17,473 bases of DNA, from positions 1-17,473 of the forward strand of contig DBFJGL010000053.1 in the NCBI GenBank assembly GCA_048394785.1, given 5' to 3'. The position numbers and the translations under genes are program-made. Shown here piece after piece: positions 14,249 through 17,473 of the stretch (position 1 is the stretch's first letter; each line of letters begins with the position of its first letter). A model generated the notes under the pieces. The model did no database searches and was not told where the DNA came from. It saw only the letters and a program-made list of their open reading frames with translations. This DNA comes from DBFJGL01 sp048394785. Its GTDB lineage: Bacteria > Bacillota > Clostridia > Christensenellales > CAG-917.

Positions 14249-14631
14249 AACTGCAAGAGCGCGGCTATAACGTCCACAAGCGCGCTTATTATGGATATGC
14301 TCATCAGAAATATGACTATTTTGCCGCCGAGTTGCAGTTTTTGCGCAATGGAGCCGCAGCCGGCGTCCGTCGCAATCGAAGCCGAATACTCCGTCAGATA
14401 ACCTATCCCGATTATTTTGAGAACGGCGGAGAAAATTCCCTCGTCTATGCCGCTTTTTTCCACAATTTTGTCAAACGCGATTACGACGTCCTGCAAAGCC
14501 GAAAGCATCGTTATGACCATAATCACGCCCGTGGCTATAACCGCGAATACCGCAAACTCTGGTTTTGCGGTTTTGAGCAGCGACACCGCCACAATGCCTA
14601 TCAAGGCTATGCCGATCAACTTGAATATCAT
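14245..14631 (-). CDS. spoIIIAD: Stage III sporulation protein AD
   Basis: 128-residue integral membrane protein (B. subtilis about 133) with several hydrophobic helices. MIFKLIGIALIGIVAVSLL opens the protein, and conserved IIGIGYLTEYSASIATDAG sits at about 74-92. The start ATG at 14631 overlaps the spoIIIAC stop by a single base (TGATG), and the stop overlaps spoIIIAE, so translation is coupled on both sides. An in-frame open extension upstream exists but only mirrors spoIIIAC. It is a membrane component of the SpoIIIA complex. Confidence 0.94.
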   Translation of the reverse strand: MIFKLIGIALIGIVAVSLLKTAKPEFAVFAVIATGVIMVITMLSALQDVVIAFDKIVEKSGIDEGIFSAVLKIIGIGYLTEYSASIATDAGCGSIAQKLQLGGKIVIFLMSISIISALVDVIAALLQL

Positions 14632-14828
14632 CAGTACAACGAAAGTATGGATTTTATGGTGTCGAAAAGACCGCCCACCATATCGATGACTAAAACTATG
14701 ACTATTATTAACCCGGCAAGCGTGGCGAACGTGGCAATGTCGTCGCGGTCGCTGCGTTTCAGAATCATACAGACGATTGCCGTCAGCAACCCTATCCCTG
14801 CAATTTTGAGAATTATATCCGTACCCAT
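14631..14828 (-). CDS. spoIIIAC: Stage III sporulation protein AC
   Basis: 65-residue membrane protein with two hydrophobic helices (about 5-22 and 31-52) joined by a short KRSDRDDIAT loop, the usual size and shape of SpoIIIAC. GGTGGAG (14830-14836) lies directly before the ATG and overlaps the spoIIIAB stop region; the gap to spoIIIAB is 7 bp. It shares weak resemblance with the N-terminal half of SpoIIIAD, as in other spore-formers. Confidence 0.93.
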   Translation of the reverse strand: MGTDIILKIAGIGLLTAIVCMILKRSDRDDIATFATLAGLIIVIVLVIDMVGGLFDTIKSILSLY

Positions 14829-14835
14829 ACTCCAC

Positions 14836-15342
14836 CTACGCGAATATTATTATCAGCGCAATGCCGAGAAGCACCGCAAGCTTGAAATACATCGAACCCA
14901 GCCGTTTGCTCTCCTCCGCGCATTTTGTGTGCTTGACCTTCACCGCTTCCGACGCGCGCCTGATTAAAGACAGCTGTTCGTCAAGCGACGTTTTGCCGAG
15001 TTCGCGCATAAGGTCTACCGCCTCTTTTTTTTCCGCCTCCTTCAAGTGCGGTATATCCGTTTCTTTCAACATCTTTTCCGCGCCGTCGCCGCGCTTCAAC
15101 GCAATCAGATACTGCGATAAAAACTTCGCCGTTATCCCCTTTTTCGATGACGTAAAGCCGTTTATTATATCGGGGAGCGGCGTTTTTTTGAAGGACAGCT
15201 CCGCGCCTGCGTAGGACAGAAAATCATTGAGTTCCAGATAAAACTTCGCGCGCTCGGAGTAATGCCGCTTGATTAGCAGCCCGATATACGAACATATCAG
15301 CGCAAGCAAACCGCCCGCAATCAGCCGCAATACGTCGCTCAT
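14836..15342 (-). CDS. spoIIIAB: Stage III sporulation protein AB
   Basis: 168-residue protein with an N-terminal transmembrane helix (about 5-24), a soluble helical domain (about 28-148) and a C-terminal hydrophobic helix (about 152-168, ending GIALIIIFA). The fold resembles type II secretion GspF-like inner-membrane proteins, in keeping with the secretion-like nature of the complex. ATG at 15342 overlaps the spoIIIAA stop by 4 nt (ATGA). An open in-frame extension further upstream is a shadow of spoIIIAA. Length matches the B. subtilis protein (about 171). Confidence 0.93.
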   Translation of the reverse strand: MSDVLRLIAGGLLALICSYIGLLIKRHYSERAKFYLELNDFLSYAGAELSFKKTPLPDIINGFTSSKKGITAKFLSQYLIALKRGDGAEKMLKETDIPHLKEAEKKEAVDLMRELGKTSLDEQLSLIRRASEAVKVKHTKCAEESKRLGSMYFKLAVLLGIALIIIFA

Positions 15343-16196
15343 AGCCGCGCCACTTCCTCGATTGTGCCCACTCCGTTGCGCTTGGACAGCACCACCGCTA
15401 TATCGAAGACGTCGAACAACGGCGCGAAAACCGCGCTCGCCCTCACGCCGTCCGCGTCCTTGCCGTGCACCGACGCAAATACTCCCACTCCGCTTCTGAC
15501 AATATCTCTCACGCTGTCCACTTCGCTTGTTCTGAAAATTTCGTCGGTCACAATCAAGTCGGGGTTCATCGCGCGTATGCAGCTCTCGTACGCCGCCGAT
15601 TTTGCAATCCCGCTCATAACGTCGCAATCGCCTACGTCCAGTCTCGGCGCGCCGTCCTGACAGCAGGCAATCTCATATCTCTCATCGATTATCAGCGTGT
15701 TGTATCTGCCGCTTGCGTGCCGCGCGAGTTCTCTTAAAAGCGTGGTCTTTCCGCCCGACGGAGGAGATATGACGATAGTGTTTTTAAGTCCGTTTCCGAG
15801 AACTGCCGCTATGACGGAATCGGCGGCGTTCTTTATCTGATGCGGAATGCGTATCGTGAGCGCGCATATGTTCTTCACGGTAATAAGCTTCCCGTTTTCG
15901 ACAACTCCCTCGCCCGCGACTCCTATGCGCACGTTCTTTTTGGGAATAAAACCTTTTATCATATCTTCGTTGACGGAATACACGGAAAAATCGGAGGCAA
16001 GCTGCATTATCCGCTCGACGTCCCCCGCTCCTACGATGAACCCTGAACCGAACGCTCCCGCCGCAACGCGCCTCTCACGCGCGGTACACACAACCAAAGG
16101 TCTGTTTACCCTCAGCCTGAGTTCCGTAACCTCGCACTCGGGCGCGGTATCGGCAACCGCCCGCGCAAGACTGCCTTCAATCAATCCGTCAAACAT
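15339..16196 (-). CDS. spoIIIAA: Stage III sporulation protein AA, AAA-type ATPase
   Basis: Cytoplasmic ATPase of the SpoIIIA secretion-like complex, related to GspE/VirB11 ATPases. The start is uncertain: ATG 16196 gives 285 residues and about 25 residues before the conserved ELRLRVNRP, which fits the family; ATG 16268 would give 309 (close to B. subtilis, about 307). Neither has a clear ribosome site. Counting from 16268, the Walker A is SPPSGGKTT (168-176), with Ser in place of the usual first Gly; LIIDERYEIA is at 192-201; the Walker B is LIVTDEI (238-244); and a SVHGK segment at 266-270 matches the family's His-containing sensor region. It is the first gene of the operon. I infer mother-cell sigma-E control from the family. 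Confidence 0.92.
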   Translation of the reverse strand: MFDGLIEGSLARAVADTAPECEVTELRLRVNRPLVVCTARERRVAAGAFGSGFIVGAGDVERIMQLASDFSVYSVNEDMIKGFIPKKNVRIGVAGEGVVENGKLITVKNICALTIRIPHQIKNAADSVIAAVLGNGLKNTIVISPPSGGKTTLLRELARHASGRYNTLIIDERYEIACCQDGAPRLDVGDCDVMSGIAKSAAYESCIRAMNPDLIVTDEIFRTSEVDSVRDIVRSGVGVFASVHGKDADGVRASAVFAPLFDVFDIAVVLSKRNGVGTIEEVARL

Positions 16197-16267
16197 ATTA
16201 AAAGGTATGCCGTGCTCCACTCCGTAATGCGAGGGCGCAAAATACAACAAAATTCGACTTTGAAACA

Positions 16268-16319
16268 TTATAAATACGAAAACTTATTATCTTATAAATA
16301 CTTTTATAGTTATAAATAC
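16268..16319. repeat. Three copies of TTATAAATAC upstream of spoIIIAA
   Basis: The exact 10-mer TTATAAATAC occurs at 16268-16277, 16292-16301 and 16310-16319 (minus strand GTATTTATAA), two of them followed by G. They lie in the AT-rich stretch where the spoIIIA promoter or a regulator site would be expected. Spacing is 24 and 18 bp. I could not fit a convincing sigma-E -10/-35 pair. Confidence 0.55.
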
Positions 16320-16341
16320 GGTCGGGAAAACACAAGTTTTA

Positions 16342-16363
16342 TATACGATAACTTTATCGTATA
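16342..16363. repeat. Perfect 9-bp palindrome between the small gene and spoIIIAA
   Basis: TATACGATA (16342-16350), spacer ACTT, TATCGTATA (16355-16363). It is 12 bp past the stop of the 68-residue gene on the minus strand. It could be a weak AT-rich terminator for that gene or an operator for the spoIIIA operon. Confidence 0.5.
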
Positions 16364-16375
16364 ATCTTGCTTGGC

Positions 16376-16582
16376 TTACAGATAGTTTCTCAGGGCGCAT
16401 ACGAGCATATTGAGCAGGCGCAAAAGCTCGGTTATTTCCGCCTTGCTTTTTCCTTCCGCAAGAAATTTTGCGGCTGCCACGGCGGCGGCGTTCACGCATT
16501 CGGCGTCTTGCCGCGCGTCGGTGCTTGCCGTCTGAGAAACGCAGCCTTTCCGTTTAACGTCGTTATAATCTACCACACTCAT
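16376..16582 (-). CDS. Small hypothetical protein, 68 residues
   Basis: I cannot assign this gene with confidence. The N-terminal third is polar with two cysteines (C14, C29). The C-terminal half is a helical segment (NAAAVAAAKFLAEG, then KAEITELLRLLNMLVCALRNYL) that resembles short uncharacterised clostridial proteins of the kind labelled DUF6774; that match is from memory. The ribosome site is weak (GGAA about 7 nt before the ATG). It ends about 180 bp before the spoIIIAA start and in the same orientation, with a palindrome between. It could be read through into the spoIIIA operon, but nothing shows a sporulation role. Confidence 0.55.
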   Translation of the reverse strand: MSVVDYNDVKRKGCVSQTASTDARQDAECVNAAAVAAAKFLAEGKSKAEITELLRLLNMLVCALRNYL

Positions 16583-16828
16583 ATATATTCCGTAAAGGTT
16601 GCTGTTTGTCAGCCGTATAACGCCATTGCGCGATATATAGCATTATCTTATTGCCGTTTGCGTCCGGTACTCATTGCATAATCGTCTGTTCTTGCGCATT
16701 TCCGCCTAAATTTTTCAATAAATCGCTCAATTTTAAGCCTTAAACGCAAATTGAAAGCAATATTCCCGCCGACGCGGCAGAGTCCGTCCCGAGCCTTTCT
16801 AAAATAACAAAAATCAAGCGTTTTTTCC
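16583..16828. other. Intergenic region, no gene recognised
   Basis: About 245 bp between the small minus-strand gene and the tRNA promoter. Stop codons break all frames and I see no strong hairpin or repeat. It must carry the upstream signals of the small gene, but no clear promoter stands out. Confidence 0.5.
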
Positions 16829-16857
16829 TTGACAACAAAACAGTTTAATCATATAAT
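16829..16857 (+). promoter_or_regulatory. Consensus sigma-A promoter of tRNA-Leu
   Basis: Perfect TTGACA (16829-16834), 17-bp spacer and perfect TATAAT (16852-16857), 13 bp before the tRNA 5' end. A full consensus is usual for stable RNA genes. Confidence 0.93.
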
Positions 16858-16870
16858 ATCACCGTTGCCT

Positions 16871-16953
16871 GCGGCCATGGCGGAATAGGCAGACGCGTAC
16901 GTTTGAGGGGCGTATGGGAGACCGTCCGAGTTCAAGTCTCGGTGGCCGCACCA
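16871..16953 (+). tRNA. tRNA-Leu (anticodon GAG)
   Basis: 83-nt class II tRNA with an encoded CCA end. The acceptor GCGGCCA (16871-16877) pairs perfectly with TGGCCGC (16943-16949), with discriminator A. Anticodon stem TACGT/GCGTA (one G-U pair) encloses loop TTGAGGG, giving anticodon GAG at 16905-16907 (reads CUC/CUU). An extended variable arm TGGGAGACCGT (16915-16925) and T-arm CCGAG-TTCAAGT-CTCGG follow. The long variable arm and A discriminator support leucine. It is a single-gene unit between its own promoter and terminator. Confidence 0.96.
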
Positions 16954-16992
16954 AAATCGACAGATTTCGAAAGAGGTTTGTCGATTTTTTTA
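16954..16992 (+). terminator. Rho-independent terminator of tRNA-Leu
   Basis: AAATCGACA pairs with TGTCGATTT, and the stem continues through GATTTC/GAGGTT (with G-U pairs) to a GAAA tetraloop, followed by a run of T. It begins immediately after the CCA end. Confidence 0.9.
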
Positions 16993-17473
16993 TTACTCGC
17001 AATGCTTGCCCGTTAGCTTAATTTTGACTGTTTTGAAGCGATTGCAACAGCGAAAACCTACAATGTCGAAAAACAAAAAATGCGGCTATCCTCTAAATCA
17101 AACACATCGATTTTAAGTCCGCAAAATGCGTAGCATACAAAATGCAAACAAATCGGCTAATTGCTTTGCGATATTACGGCTTTCAGCCAAAAGAAAAAGC
17201 GGCTGAATAGGCCGCAATATGAAAACACAGACTCTATGTGATTTTTCTTCGGTAGCAAAACGCAGTATACACCGCTCGGAAACTATCGACATTATACCAC
17301 TTCTTTTGCCGTCAATCAACCTTTTCCGCCCCCAATCGGCAAATTCCGCAATTTTCATTGCAAATTATCCGCTTTTTGCAAATCCGCACCCGAAGTTTAC
17401 TGCCACTTATTGCTTTCCTCCACGCTTGCAATGCTTTAAAGTCAATCAACCTGCTTTACTATACATAATAAAC
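16993..17473. other. Non-coding AT-rich tail, no convincing gene
   Basis: About 480 bp to the window edge. The one open frame of note (81 codons, minus strand 17358-17113) has no ribosome site and no recognisable sequence, so I leave it out. The only structure seen is the long imperfect hairpin at 17171-17220. Confidence 0.55.
17171..17220. repeat. Long imperfect hairpin
   Basis: Left arm 17171-17188 and right arm 17201-17220 pair as ATATT-CGGC with GCCG-AATAT and CAGCC with GGCTG, around an A-rich 12-nt loop, with one mismatch and a 2-nt bulge. No T-run follows. It could be a structured RNA, a distant terminator for a gene beyond the window, or a decayed repeat element. Confidence 0.45.

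Noticed and set aside
16197..16268. Longer spoIIIAA start at 16268
   Set aside because: It adds 24 residues not expected before the conserved ELRLRVNRP, and the codon overlaps one copy of the TTATAAATAC repeat. Kept as an alternative because neither start has a ribosome site.
17113..17358. 81-codon minus-strand open frame
   Set aside because: No ribosome site and no recognisable sequence, and it contains the imperfect hairpin at 17171-17220. Probably chance.
17311..17452. 12-mer GTCAATCAACCT repeated at 17311 and 17441
   Set aside because: A single repeated 12-mer in 17 kb is expected by chance, and nothing structural accompanies it.

Overview
The window looks like chromosomal DNA of an anaerobic, spore-forming Firmicute (Clostridia-like) with roughly balanced GC. 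Three things point that way: a complete eight-gene spoIIIA sporulation operon, a multisubunit NAD-linked [FeFe] hydrogenase, and fermentative glycerol/dihydroxyacetone genes. Genes are tightly packed with many 1-17 nt overlaps. I see no phage, transposase, CRISPR array or other sign of recent transfer.

Layout. (1) 1-2954, + strand: the 3' part of a glycerol dehydrogenase gene (gldA), a strong terminator, a candidate promoter, then a fused DhaK-DhaL dihydroxyacetone kinase. Together they would take glycerol to dihydroxyacetone (making NADH) and then to dihydroxyacetone phosphate. (2) 2955-3181: convergent intergenic region with two hairpin terminators. (3) 11255-3182, - strand: a ten-gene hydrogenase operon behind a good promoter. 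The structural subunits are HydC (NuoE-like), an HndB-like 2Fe-2S protein, HydB (NuoF-like) and HydA (catalytic [FeFe] subunit). Between HydC and the other subunits lie six accessory genes: DRTGG protein, RsbW-like ATPase, HydS-like sensory hydrogenase, second DRTGG protein, PHP phosphoesterase, and a second GHKL ATPase. (4) 11256-11505: hyd promoter region and spoIIIA terminator hairpins. (5) 16196-11506, - strand: spoIIIAA to spoIIIAH, encoding the mother-cell channel/secretion complex. (6) 16268-17473: AT-rich repeats and a palindrome upstream of spoIIIAA, a small unassigned gene, a tRNA-Leu(GAG) with a consensus promoter and its own terminator, and about 480 bp without a convincing gene.

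How it fits together. Glycerol oxidation generates NADH. The HydABC hydrogenase, of the electron-bifurcating/confurcating family, can dispose of NADH plus reduced ferredoxin as H2. The accessory block carries a hydrogenase-like protein that keeps the four H-cluster cysteines but lacks the proton-relay cysteine and other catalytic features. It is co-encoded with two ATPases that have the histidine-kinase ATP fold but no phosphoacceptor domain, two paralogous DRTGG proteins and a PHP phosphoesterase. The best reading is an H2/redox-sensing or hydrogenase-control module built into the operon. I recall similar neighbourhoods in Clostridia, but its mechanism is to my knowledge undescribed, and it is the most interesting item here.
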